From assembly GCA_020247545.1 (NCBI GenBank), contig JADCIX010000046.1:62001-126000 (forward strand): DNA of 64,000 bases, given 5' to 3'. Shown here one piece after another: positions 1 to 9,600 of the stretch. This DNA comes from Rhodocyclaceae bacterium (lineage in GTDB: Bacteria > Pseudomonadota > Gammaproteobacteria > Burkholderiales > Usitatibacteraceae). How positions within the stretch are numbered: position 1 is the first letter of the stretch; each line of letters starts with the position of its first letter. The position numbers were made by a program, and so were the translations under genes. The notes beneath the pieces are model-generated. The model had not been told where the DNA came from. It made no database searches and saw only the letters and a program-made list of their open reading frames with translations.

Positions 1-914
1 TGAAGATCGAAGTCTTGCCATCAGGCTCTGTGGTCAAAACGTTTGATCTGCTGGATGCCGTATCTAAAGGCACGCTCGACGGTGGCCACGGTGTGGTTGC
101 CTATTGGTACGGCAAACAACAAGCCTTGGCGCTGTGGGGTTCAGGCCCAGCGTGGGGTATGGATGCCAACATGGTCTTGGCATGGCACAACTACGGCGGC
201 GGCAAGGCGCTACTCGATGAGATCTACAAAGGCTTGAACCTCGACGTTCAGTCGTTTGTTTATGGCCCAATGCCAACGCAACCGTTTGGCTGGTTCAAGA
301 AGCCGGTCACGAAGGTGGAGGACCTGAAGGGTGTGAAGTTCCGTACCGTTGGTTTGGCGGTCGATATCTACAATGACATGGGTGCGGCGGTGAATCCGAT
401 TGCGGCGGGAGAAATCATCTCAGCGCTTGATCGTGGATTGCTTGACGCTGCTGAATTCAATAACGCCAGCTCAGACCGCAACCTAGGTTTCCCGGATGTG
501 GCCAAGAACTGCATGCTCCAGAGCTTTCATCAACCCTCCGAGCAGTTTGAAATCCTCTTCAATAAGACGAAATACGCTGCGCTGTCGACGGAATTGAAGT
601 CGATCATCGACTACGCGGTACAGGCGTCTTCTGCGGATATGTCCTGGAAAGCGATCGACCGTTATTCGACCGACTATGCCGAGATGAAGGCCAAACAAGG
701 CGTGAAGTTCTTCAAGACACCAGATGCGATTTTGCGTGCGCAGTTGGCAAGCTGGGACAAGGTTACGGCGAAGAAAGAAGCCGAGAACCCCATGTTCAAA
801 AAGGTTAACGACTCGATGAAGGCGTTTGCGCAGCGCGCCTGCGCATGGCAAAACGACACCTTGGTTGACTACAAAATGGCCTACAACCACGCCTTTCGTG
901 CAAAGAAGGTTTAA
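1..914 (+). CDS. TRAP transporter substrate-binding protein, DctP family (5' end missing)
   Basis: Periplasmic solute-binding subunit of a TRAP transporter. The reading frame is open from the first bases of the window, so the start codon and signal peptide lie upstream; about 303 C-terminal residues are visible. Family marks include the segment DLKGVKFRTVG, whose Arg is the conserved carboxylate-binding residue of DctP proteins, then AAGEIISALDRGLLDAAEFNN, typical of the TakP (2-oxoacid) branch. It is followed by a strong terminator and then both permease genes, the usual TRAP order. From the TakP-like residues I infer an oxo- or hydroxy-carboxylate ligand; the exact substrate cannot be read from sequence. 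Confidence 0.93.
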   Translation, partial: KIEVLPSGSVVKTFDLLDAVSKGTLDGGHGVVAYWYGKQQALALWGSGPAWGMDANMVLAWHNYGGGKALLDEIYKGLNLDVQSFVYGPMPTQPFGWFKKPVTKVEDLKGVKFRTVGLAVDIYNDMGAAVNPIAAGEIISALDRGLLDAAEFNNASSDRNLGFPDVAKNCMLQSFHQPSEQFEILFNKTKYAALSTELKSIIDYAVQASSADMSWKAIDRYSTDYAEMKAKQGVKFFKTPDAILRAQLASWDKVTAKKEAENPMFKKVNDSMKAFAQRACAWQNDTLVDYKMAYNHAFRAKKV

Positions 915-929
915 GGCGTAATTGGTACA

Positions 930-960
930 AAAACGGCGGCGTTTTCGCCGCCGTTTTCTT
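930..960 (+). terminator. Rho-independent terminator or attenuator after dctP
   Basis: A perfect 12-bp stem (AAAACGGCGGCG with its complement) closes on a TTTT loop and runs into a T-rich tail. It sits between the binding-protein gene and the permease genes, so it probably trims transcription after dctP and leaves the binding protein in excess of the permease. Confidence 0.85.
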
Positions 961-1038
961 TTGTGCCATCATTTCAGCTTGATCGCTATAAAGGCGAGTT
1001 AGCCCGTTTCACGCACTTGAAAGGTAGGGAGCCAGATA

Positions 1039-1656
1039 ATGCAAAAAATATTGCTGGGCGTCGATAAGTTCTCGACGTGGTTTGGGCAGATTTGTTCTTG
1101 GGCGGCGGTTGGCCTGACGATCTTGATCGGTTGGGAAGTTTTCTCCCGCTACGTGTTGAATACGCCTCACGGTTGGGTGCTTGATGCACAAATCATGCTC
1201 TACGGCGTGTTATTTATGATGGCCGGTGCCTATACCCTTTCCAAAAACGGCCACGTCCGCGGCGATGTTCTCTACGGCTTTTTTCAGCCACGCACGCAGG
1301 CGACCCTTGACCTGATTCTGTATTTCCTATTTTTCCTCCCGGGTGTGTTGGCATTGACCTACGCCGGTTGGTCATTCTTCAGCGACTCGATCAAGATCAA
1401 CGAACAAACGTTCTCGGCTGATCCGCTGCCGTTGTATCCGTTTAAGTTCGTGATTCCGCTCGCCGGTGGATTGTTGTTGTTGCAGGGCTTGGTGGAAATC
1501 GTGCGGTGTGTCATTTGTATCCGGGAGGGTGAGTGGCCCTCGCGGATTGAAGACGTCGAGGAAGTTGACGTCGACAAACTAAAAGAAATGGTGCAGGTGA
1601 AAGATGAGGACATCGCTGCGCTAGACAAGTACGTTGTCGCCGGAGAAAAGAAATGA
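1039..1656 (+). CDS. TRAP transporter small permease subunit, DctQ family
   Basis: Small membrane subunit of the TRAP transporter. The 205-residue product has about four hydrophobic segments (roughly residues 15-35, 50-70, 90-115, 130-155) and the DctQ signature GHVRGDVLY in the first cytoplasmic loop. An acidic, Lys/Asp/Glu-rich tail of about 40 residues follows the last helix and is longer than in most DctQ proteins. The stop codon overlaps the start of the large permease gene as ATGA, so the two are translationally coupled. Confidence 0.92.
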   Translation: MQKILLGVDKFSTWFGQICSWAAVGLTILIGWEVFSRYVLNTPHGWVLDAQIMLYGVLFMMAGAYTLSKNGHVRGDVLYGFFQPRTQATLDLILYFLFFLPGVLALTYAGWSFFSDSIKINEQTFSADPLPLYPFKFVIPLAGGLLLLQGLVEIVRCVICIREGEWPSRIEDVEEVDVDKLKEMVQVKDEDIAALDKYVVAGEKK

Positions 1657-3809
1657 TCCGCAAAGAACTCTGGTTTGGCTTTAGTTTGATGGCGATCATT
1701 CTGGTCGCCGTGGCGGTATTGATGCCGTGGTCAAACATGACCAACGGCCACCTCGGTTTGCTGATGCTTGGCTTGGTTGTGGTGGCGATCATGCTCGGCT
1801 TCCCAACGGCGTTTACGCTGATGGGTATGGGCATGATGTTCGCGTTCTTTGCCTACTTCTCACGCAGTGACGGCCATGCCGAACGCGCGTTACAGCAAAC
1901 CCTCGACTTGATGGTGCAGAGTACCTTTGGTGTGATGCGCAACGACGTGCTGATCTCGATTCCGCTGTTTGTATTCATGGGCTACCTAGTCGAGCGCGCA
2001 AACCTCATCAGCAAACTGTTTAAGTCTCTGCACCTTGCGTTGGCACGTGTGCCGAGCTCACTTGCGGTTGCGACCCTCGTCACCTGTGCTATTTTTGCCA
2101 CGGCGACCGGTATCGTCGGTGCGGTTGTGACGTTGATGGGTTTGCTCGCGTTGCCAGCAATGCTTCGCGCCGGGTACGATGTACGCTTATCCGCTGGTGT
2201 CATCACCGCGGGCGGCTGTCTCGGTATTTTGATTCCGCCTTCGGTGCTGCTGATTGTTTACGGCGCGACCGCTGGCGTTTCGGTACCAAAGCTCTACGCG
2301 GGGGCATTTTTCCCCGGCATCATGCTGGCGCTGCTCTACATTGGCTACGTGATGATTATTGGTAAATGGAAGCCACATCTGGCACCACCTCTTGCCGCTG
2401 CCGATCGTGTGATCACCTTGCCGCCAGCGAACAAGCAGGTAAATGATCGTTTTGGCACGAAGGCGTTGCCTTCGTTATTGTTAGCACTAAAGGGTGAACG
2501 AAACGCCGACATTTCGACGAAGGTGCTGCTAAAACAACTCGGCGTTGCACTAGCGCCGCTGTTGGTTTTTGTTGTCATCATGGGGCTAACCTGGAACGCC
2601 TTGACGCGCCCGGATGACATTCAAGACGTGTCTGGACTGCAAGAGATGGGCACCTCGGTAGGCGCGACCGAGGCGGCGCCTGGCGGGTTGGCGGAGCCAC
2701 CCGGCAGTAGCGATCTTAAGGAGCCGTCACCGAGCGGCGTGCAAGAGCCACCGGGAACGGAACCGGCCAAAGCGGAGGCTGCTGACGCGGCCAAAGTTGC
2801 CAAGCCTGTAGAAAAAGCGGCGACCCCGGAGAAGAAGGCGCATCACGATTTTGTGCGAGATCCAACACCACCAGCCTTCTGGTACGTGTTCGGTGTCGGC
2901 ATGACGATGCTCATCGTCTTTTATGGAATGCTCACGTTTGCGCGGCTTGAAATTTTCAAGATGTTGTTGACGTCGTTTTTTCCGCTTTCGGTCATGATTC
3001 TGGCCGTGCTGGGTACGATCCTGTTTGGCTTGGCGACTCCCACAGAGGCGGCGGCGGTGGGCTCTCTTGGCGGCTTCATTCTCGCGTCGGTCTATCTGCT
3101 GCTGACACAATCGCGCGAGAACATCATCCGCTCGGCAAAAATTTGGATACCGCTTTGGGGTGTCTTCCTTGTCTCCGTCGTCTGGTTCATCCTCTACAAG
3201 GCAGAAGTGGTGCCGACTGCGCCGACACAGTGGGTCGGTTGGTTGTCGATGGGGGCTCTCGGCGTTTGGGCGCTAGTGGCGATGGTCCAGGCAAAGATGA
3301 TTGGTACGGTGCGCGAATCGACCTATCTCACGGCCAAGACTTCCGCAATGGTCTGCTGGCTGTTTGTGGGTTCGTCCATTTTCTCCGCTGCGTTTGCGTT
3401 GCTTGGCGGGCAGAACATCGTTGAAGAATGGGTGTTGTCACTCGGCCTCACACCGGTGCAATTCATGTTGCTCGCACAGTTTGTGATCTTCATCCTTGGC
3501 TGGCCACTTGAGTGGACTGAGATCATTGTGATTTTTATGCCAATCTTCATTCCGCTGCTGCCGAAGTTTGGTATTGATCCACTGTTCTTTGGACTGTTGG
3601 TTGCGTTGAATTTGCAGACGGCATTCCTTTCGCCACCGGTGGCAATGGCAGCCTTTTATCTGAAGGGTGTTTCACCGCCACATGTGACACTGAACCAGAT
3701 CTTTGCGGGCATGATGCCGTTTATGGCGATTCAAGTACTCGCGATTGCGCTGCTCTACCTATTCCCAGCCATTGGGATGTGGCTGCCAAATACGCTCTAT
3801 GGCAATTAG
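1653..3809 (+). CDS. TRAP transporter large permease subunit, DctM family, with Pro/Ala-rich insert
   Basis: Ion-coupled transport subunit of the TRAP system. Typical DctM proteins are about 425 residues; this one is 718. The N-terminal half holds the usual helices, including the GGCLGILIPPSVLLIVYG segment, and the C-terminal half carries the matching ALFGLATPTEAAAVG-like and LQTAFLSPPVAMAAFYLKG segments. Between them, residues about 315-410 form a hydrophilic low-complexity stretch rich in Pro, Ala, Glu and Lys, flanked by hydrophobic helices, and there are additional helices at about 490-540. Starts four bases inside dctQ. Function as transporter is secure; the role of the insert is unknown. 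Confidence 0.92.
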   Translation: MIRKELWFGFSLMAIILVAVAVLMPWSNMTNGHLGLLMLGLVVVAIMLGFPTAFTLMGMGMMFAFFAYFSRSDGHAERALQQTLDLMVQSTFGVMRNDVLISIPLFVFMGYLVERANLISKLFKSLHLALARVPSSLAVATLVTCAIFATATGIVGAVVTLMGLLALPAMLRAGYDVRLSAGVITAGGCLGILIPPSVLLIVYGATAGVSVPKLYAGAFFPGIMLALLYIGYVMIIGKWKPHLAPPLAAADRVITLPPANKQVNDRFGTKALPSLLLALKGERNADISTKVLLKQLGVALAPLLVFVVIMGLTWNALTRPDDIQDVSGLQEMGTSVGATEAAPGGLAEPPGSSDLKEPSPSGVQEPPGTEPAKAEAADAAKVAKPVEKAATPEKKAHHDFVRDPTPPAFWYVFGVGMTMLIVFYGMLTFARLEIFKMLLTSFFPLSVMILAVLGTILFGLATPTEAAAVGSLGGFILASVYLLLTQSRENIIRSAKIWIPLWGVFLVSVVWFILYKAEVVPTAPTQWVGWLSMGALGVWALVAMVQAKMIGTVRESTYLTAKTSAMVCWLFVGSSIFSAAFALLGGQNIVEEWVLSLGLTPVQFMLLAQFVIFILGWPLEWTEIIVIFMPIFIPLLPKFGIDPLFFGLLVALNLQTAFLSPPVAMAAFYLKGVSPPHVTLNQIFAGMMPFMAIQVLAIALLYLFPAIGMWLPNTLYGN

Positions 3810-3848
3810 ATTCTGTGCATAGACGGTGCGACGTTTAGAGGGACACAT

Positions 3849-3876
3849 GCGGACGCTTTGGCGTCCGCTTGTTTCT
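3849..3876 (+). terminator. Rho-independent terminator after the TRAP permease
   Basis: GCGGACGC and GCGTCCGC form a perfect 8-bp stem with a TTTG loop, followed by TTGTTTCT. It lies 40 bases after the dctM stop and 35 bases before the dehydrogenase start, so the dehydrogenase genes are probably at least partly separate transcripts. Confidence 0.7.
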
Positions 3877-3910
3877 GGTGTATCGATTCTTCTCCATCCC
3901 AACGCAAAAC

Positions 3911-4876
3911 ATGAAACCTAAAATTCTGATCAGCCGGCAAGTGTTTCCGCAGATTGTCGACGAACTTTCGCAGTACTTTGAGGTTGACCACAATGCGAGC
4001 GACGACATTCTCAGTGCTGAACAGCTGCGTGCACGGGCGGCGGGGTGTGCCGCATTGATGTGTTGCCTGACCGAAAAAATCGACGCCGCTTTTTTTGATG
4101 CCTGCCCGACAGTGAAAGTGGTCTCGAACATTGCGGTCGGTTACAACAACATCGACGTCGCGGAAGCCAGCAAACGTGGCGTGATGGCAACCAATACACC
4201 GGGCGTACTCGACGACACAACGGCCGACCTGACGTTTGCGCTCTTGATGGCCACCGCGCGGCGAATCACTGAAACCGAAGCGCGATTGCGTCGCGGCGAA
4301 TGGAAAAAAGGGTTTGCACTTCAACAGTGGTTGGGGACGGATGTCCACCACGCCAAACTCGGCATCATCGGCATGGGACGGATCGGCCAGACGATTGCGC
4401 GACGTGCGTCGGGCTTTGATATGCAAGTCTCGTACTACAACCGCAAACGGCTCGATGCGGCCACCGAAGCAAAACTGAACGTGTCTTATGCAAGCAAAGA
4501 GGCGATCCTGCGCGAGAGTGACTTTGTTGTCGTCATGGTGCCTTACTCGAAAGACACCCATCACCTTATCGGTGCCGCTGAGTTGGCACTGATGAAACCA
4601 AGTGCCATTTTTATCAATACCGCCCGCGGCGGCGTTGCAGATGATCTAGCCCTGCTGGCAGCACTTAAAGAAAAACGTATCGCGGGTGCCGGGTTGGATG
4701 TGTTTGAAAACGAACCCGCGTTACATGCTGATTTCTTGTCACTCGATAACGTGGTCCTGACGCCGCACATCGGCAGCGCAACATACGACACACGGATGAA
4801 CATGGCCAAACTTGCGGCGTTGAATCTGACACAGGCGATGCAAGGCCAGCGCCCCCCCAATCTGATTAATCCATAA
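3911..4876 (+). CDS. 2-hydroxyacid dehydrogenase, glyoxylate/hydroxypyruvate reductase type
   Basis: NAD(P)H-dependent reductase of 2-oxoacids such as glyoxylate or hydroxypyruvate (GhrB/GyaR branch of the D-2-hydroxyacid dehydrogenases). The 321-residue length fits. The nucleotide-binding motif GMGRIG is at residues 154-159, followed by YYNRKR near 175-180, where basic residues suggest NADPH preference. The catalytic triad is Arg239 (TARGG), Glu268 (ENEP) and His286 (PHIGSAT). The ATG at 3911 was chosen because homology begins there; an upstream TTG in frame would add 14 unconserved residues. Located between a TRAP transporter and a beta-hydroxyacid dehydrogenase, consistent with small organic-acid metabolism. 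Confidence 0.9.
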   Translation: MKPKILISRQVFPQIVDELSQYFEVDHNASDDILSAEQLRARAAGCAALMCCLTEKIDAAFFDACPTVKVVSNIAVGYNNIDVAEASKRGVMATNTPGVLDDTTADLTFALLMATARRITETEARLRRGEWKKGFALQQWLGTDVHHAKLGIIGMGRIGQTIARRASGFDMQVSYYNRKRLDAATEAKLNVSYASKEAILRESDFVVVMVPYSKDTHHLIGAAELALMKPSAIFINTARGGVADDLALLAALKEKRIAGAGLDVFENEPALHADFLSLDNVVLTPHIGSATYDTRMNMAKLAALNLTQAMQGQRPPNLINP

Positions 4877-4886
4877 GGAACTCATC

Positions 4887-5738
4887 ATGAAAATTGCATT
4901 TCTTGGCCTTGGAGTCATGGGCTATCCAATGGCCGGGCATCTCAAGACCAAAGGGTTTGACGTCACCGTGTATAACCGCACCAGGGCAAAGGCAGAAGCG
5001 TGGGCTAAACAACACGGTGGTGGCTTCCACCCCTCAGTAGCGGGTGCGGTGGCGGGTGCGGACATGGTGATGATGTGTGTTGGCAACGACCGCGATTTGT
5101 TGGAGGTTGCCAGACAAGCGATTTCCGCAATGAAGTCCGGCACCACGCTGGTTGATCACACCACCGCTTCCGCCGAAGCCGCACGCGCGTTGTTTGCAGA
5201 GGCGGCTGCGCGGGACATCGCGTTTATCGATGCCCCGGTTTCAGGCGGGCAGGCGGGTGCCGAAAAGGGGCAGCTGACGGTAATGTGTGGCGGTGAAGAA
5301 GCAGTGTTTGCAAAGGCCAAGCCGGTGATGGATTCCTACGCCAAGGCCACCACGTTGATGGGTGAATCCGGTGCCGGGCAGCTGACCAAAATGGTGAACC
5401 AAATTTGTATTGCGGGTTTGGTGCAAGCTCTTTCCGAAGGACTTGCGTTTGCTGAGAAGGCCGGACTCGACGGCAACCTGGTGCTCGATGTGATCTCCAA
5501 AGGTGCCGCGCAATCCTGGCAAATGGAGAATCGCGGTCGCACGATGTTGAAGCGCGAATTCAACTTTGGGTTTGCGGTTGACTGGATGCGCAAAGACTTG
5601 GGCATTTGTCTTGATGAGGCCCGCCGCAACGGTTCGCGCTTGCCCTTGACGGCGGTGGTCGATCAGTTTTACGGCGATATCCAGAAAAAAGGTGGCAATC
5701 GCTTCGACACGTCATCGCTGATTTCACGCCTTGACTGA
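4887..5738 (+). CDS. NAD(P)-dependent beta-hydroxyacid dehydrogenase (GlxR/HIBADH family)
   Basis: Member of the 6-phosphogluconate-dehydrogenase-like superfamily that reduces tartronate semialdehyde, succinic semialdehyde or related substrates. The Rossmann motif GLGVMG is at residues 7-12, NRT at 30-32 points to NADPH, the substrate motif DAPVSGGQAG begins near 115, and the catalytic Lys is Lys168 in GAGQLTKMVNQ. Length 283 is normal. It follows the glyoxylate-reductase-like gene by 10 bases with an AAGGA ribosome-binding site, so the two are co-transcribed. Tartronate semialdehyde reductase is the attractive reading with that neighbour, but no hyi or gcl gene is visible, so the substrate remains open. 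Confidence 0.88.
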   Translation: MKIAFLGLGVMGYPMAGHLKTKGFDVTVYNRTRAKAEAWAKQHGGGFHPSVAGAVAGADMVMMCVGNDRDLLEVARQAISAMKSGTTLVDHTTASAEAARALFAEAAARDIAFIDAPVSGGQAGAEKGQLTVMCGGEEAVFAKAKPVMDSYAKATTLMGESGAGQLTKMVNQICIAGLVQALSEGLAFAEKAGLDGNLVLDVISKGAAQSWQMENRGRTMLKREFNFGFAVDWMRKDLGICLDEARRNGSRLPLTAVVDQFYGDIQKKGGNRFDTSSLISRLD

Positions 5739-5836
5739 CACCGAATAGGCCTACGCGGTAAGTGGTTACTACGGCAAAAATAACGGAGAAACAAAGAGTT
5801 AGCAAGGCCTTGATAAAACTAACTGGCGGGTAAGTA

Positions 5837-5864
5837 TTGAACAAACCGTCATATTTGGTTAATC
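5837..5864 (+). promoter_or_regulatory. Possible sigma70-type promoter for the GST gene
   Basis: TTGAAC and TTAATC are separated by 16 bases, and the second hexamer ends only 7 bases before the ATG. If used, the transcript would be almost leaderless. The assignment rests on pattern alone. Confidence 0.25.
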
Positions 5865-5871
5865 TGCGGGG

Positions 5872-6504
5872 ATGATAAAACTTTATTACTCCCCAGGTGC
5901 CTGCTCACTCGCCTCGCACATCGTTCTTGAAGAGCTCGGTATCGCATTTGAGCCGGTTCTGGTTTCACTAGCCGAGGGCGAGCATAAACGCCCAGAGTTT
6001 TTGCGCGTCAACCCAAAAGCCAAAGTTCCGGCATTAAACGTTGATGGCAAGGTGCTCACGGAGACGGTTGCGATCCTGACCTACCTTGGCGGCGGGTACG
6101 CCGAACGCGGTCTGTGGCCTAAGGAGACTTGGAAACAAGCTGAGGCGTTGTCGTTGATGGCGTGGCTGTCGTCAACCGTGCATATTGCGGCGGCAGGGAT
6201 CTTTCGCGCTGAACGTTTCTCGACTGACCCAGCTGCAAAAGAAAGCATCGTTGCCACCTCGAAACAAAACTTGCTCGAGTGCTATGCTGAGATAGACCAG
6301 CTACTAGTTGGGCGGTCGTTTGCGATGGGCGGACAGTACAGCGTATGCGACCCGTACCTGTTGGTCTTCTATCGTTGGGGCAACCGCTTGGGAATTGATA
6401 TGAAGACGTTGTACCCTGTATGGACCAAACACGCCTTGCGGGTATTCTCCCGCCCGACGGTCAAACGCGTATTCGAAGCCGAGGGCATTGAACTCGATAA
6501 GTAA
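5872..6504 (+). CDS. Glutathione S-transferase, beta class
   Basis: Cytosolic enzyme conjugating or reducing substrates with glutathione. The N-terminal thioredoxin-fold domain (residues 1-80) opens YYSPGACSLASH with Cys11 at the position of the catalytic Cys of bacterial beta-class GSTs such as E. coli GstA. It continues with NPKAKVPAL and the conserved cis-Pro and TETVAILTYL glutathione-binding segment. The helical C-terminal domain fills residues 90-210. Stand-alone gene with its own downstream terminator. Confidence 0.92.
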   Translation: MIKLYYSPGACSLASHIVLEELGIAFEPVLVSLAEGEHKRPEFLRVNPKAKVPALNVDGKVLTETVAILTYLGGGYAERGLWPKETWKQAEALSLMAWLSSTVHIAAAGIFRAERFSTDPAAKESIVATSKQNLLECYAEIDQLLVGRSFAMGGQYSVCDPYLLVFYRWGNRLGIDMKTLYPVWTKHALRVFSRPTVKRVFEAEGIELDK

Positions 6505-6543
6505 ACTCAAGTATTGACGGGCGTTTCCAGCCCAAAGCGTCTC

Positions 6544-6577
6544 AAAATGCCCGCTGGTCGGGCATTTTGCATTTTTT
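6544..6577 (+). terminator. Rho-independent terminator after GST
   Basis: AAAATGCCCG pairs perfectly with CGGGCATTTT around a 5-base loop, followed by GCATTTTTT. It starts 40 bases after the GST stop. Confidence 0.85.
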
Positions 6578-6672
6578 GGCGACATGGGTGGGCCGATCGC
6601 GAGATTTCCTGCAACTCTCCTAGGGCCAGTCGAATCGAGTTGGCCAACCCCCTCGCGTAAACTCTCACTCTC

Positions 6673-9600
6673 ATGCCCACCGCTTCCGTCCCATCACCAG
6701 AACCAAACCGCGCAGGTGGCGCGATACCGCCCATGAAGCTCGATGACGTCCTCGCCAGCGACCGCGTTCGATTGATTGCCCTCGAACGCAAGCGCCACCA
6801 ACTGCACCGGGCGAACAAACCGACCGACCAGCTCGACCAACAGATCGAGCAGGTACTGTCGGCGGCTGAAGTCAGCATGCGCACACGTCGCGAACGGCAC
6901 GCTGCTGTGGCATCCCCGCGCTACGACGATGCGCTGCCGATTGCCGAAAAACGCGCCGAAATTCGTGCGCTCATCGAAAAGCACCAGGTCGTCATCGTTT
7001 GTGGGGAGACCGGCTCTGGCAAGACGACACAACTGCCAAAGATTTGTCTCGAATTAGGCCGTGGCATCCACGGCATGATCGGTTGCACCCAGCCAAGACG
7101 AATTGCCGCGCGCACTCTCGCCAGCCGCCTCGCGCAGGAGCTGGGACGTTCCGGCAGTGGGGATGTCGCCTACAAGATCCGCTTCGGCGACAAGACATCC
7201 GCCGACACGTTTGTGAAGGTCATGACGGACGGTGTGTTGCTCGCCGAGACGCACCACGACCGCAATCTGTTGGCCTACGACACAATCATCATCGACGAGG
7301 CGCATGAGCGAAGCCTCAATATCGATTTCTTGTTGGGGTACGTAAAACAACTCCTGCCGAAGCGGCCTGACTTAAAGGTCATCATTACTTCTGCCACCAT
7401 TGATCCCGCACGGTTTGCTAAACACTTTGCACAGCACGGGCTTGATGCGCCAATTATTGAAGTGTCTGGTCGTACATTTCCGGTTGAGGTGCGTTATCGT
7501 CCCGAACACTTCCTCGACGATAGCGAAGACGCGGTCGATATCGAAGAAGCGGTGATGCATGCGGTGGACGAATTGTTTGCCGAAACCCGCGAGGGTGACG
7601 TGTTGGTGTTCCTGCCCGGTGAACGCGAGATACGTGACACCACCGAAGCGTTACGCAAGCATCATCCGAATCAAACCGAAGTGCTAGCGCTGTTTGCGCG
7701 GCTATCAAACGACGAGCAGGATCGGATTTTCCGCACCGGTGGCAGCGGCCGCCGCCGTATTGTGTTGGCGACCAACGTTGCCGAAACCTCCCTTACGGTC
7801 CCGGGCATTCGTTACGTGATCGATACCGGGGTGGCGCGGGTGCACCGCTACAGCGCGCGACAAAAGATCGACATGCTGCAGATTGAGCCAATCTCGCAAG
7901 CATCTGCCAAACAGCGCGCAGGGCGCTGCGGGCGTGTTGCGGCCGGCATCTGTATTCGTCTCTACGCCGAAGAGGATCACGACGCGCGGCCGGTCTTTAC
8001 CACGCCGGAGATTCTGCGCACTTCACTCGCAAGTGTGATTCTGCGAATGAAGGCGTTGGGTTTGGGCGACATCGCCAATTTCCCGTTTGTCGAAGCGCCA
8101 AGCCCACGCATGATTGAGGATGGCTACCGGCAGTTGTTTGAACTCGGTGCCGTTGATCACGCAAAGAACATTACCGCACTCGGTTGGACGTTGTCCAAGT
8201 TTCCGGTAGACCCCGCCGTCGCACGGATGCTGGTTGCGGCGGAAAAGGAGGCGTGTCTCGAGGAGGTGCTCATCATTGCCGCCGGACTCTCGGTGCAAGA
8301 CCCACGCGATCGCCCCGCCGATAAACAAGAGCAACACATCGCCGCCCACGAAAAGTTTTCGCACCCGCAGTCGGAATTCTTATCCTACGTGAACTTGTGG
8401 CTGTTCTACTTGGACGCGATCAAACACAAGCAGTCCAACCGCAAGTTAGACCACTTACTGCGGGAGAACTTTCTCTCGCCGATTCGCATGCGCGAGTGGA
8501 AGGACGTCCACACTCAGCTTTCCGAGCTGTGTGCATCCGTCGGGATGCATGTTCACAACGATGCCGCCAGCAAAGTGCCGAGTGCTGCGGTAACGGTCGC
8601 ACCGTCGACACAACACGTACCTATTGCAAAACACAAGACCCGCGTGAACACGGGGCCACCTCGTTCCGCCAACGCAAAGTATGAGAGCGTGCACCGCGCT
8701 TTGTTGGCTGGTCTGATCACGAATGTCGGCACTAAGTCGGTCGATGGCAACGACTACATGGGGCCGCGCGGCATGCGTTTTCATCTGCCTAAACGTGTGC
8801 GTGAACATGCGGCGCAAAAAAAAGAGCGGCTCAAGTGGCTGATGGCCGCAGAGCTCACCGAAACCACGCGCCTCTATGCCCGCACCATCGCCTCCATCGA
8901 GCCCGAGTGGATCGAGCAACTCGCCAGCCATCTTGTCACGCGCTCGCACTACGATCCACACTGGGAGCGAAAGTCAGGCCAGGTGGTGGCCTTCGAGCAA
9001 GTGTCTTTGTATGGGCTCATTATCAATCTGCGTCGGCGTGTGCATTACGGCGCGATCAATCCGATCGAAGCGCGCGAGATATTCATTCGCCACGGCTTGG
9101 TTGCAGGCGAGGTCGACACCCACGGTAAGTTTTTGCGAAATAACCTACGCTTGGTAGAGGAGATTGAGGACATCGAGGCCAAGGCACGGCGGCAGGACGT
9201 ATTGATCGATGACAACGAAATGTTTGCGCTCTACGACGCCGTGATTCCGGCCGACGTGGTCAACATGGCGGGCTTTGAACGCTGGCGTAAAGAGACCGAA
9301 AAAGCGAAACCACACGCGCTTGAGTTTTCACGCGAACAGTTGATGCGCCGAGATGCCGGTGATGTCACTTTTGATCTCTTTCCGAAGGCACTCAAACACA
9401 AGGGTGCTGCGTACCCATTGCACTACCGTTTCGAGCCAACACACCCGATGGATGGTGTCACGGTGACCTTGCCAGTCTCGGTGATCAACCAAGTCAATCC
9501 GGCACGTTTTGAGTGGCTCACCGTTGGGATGCTGCGGGAGAAAGCAGCGGCCTATTTCAAAACCCTGCCGCAGCGTTTTCGCAGCGCCTTGGTGCCGGTG

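Noticed and set aside
3806-4564. Minus-strand ORF of 252 aa over the 2-hydroxyacid dehydrogenase
   Set aside because: Shadow of the well-supported dehydrogenase gene on the plus strand.
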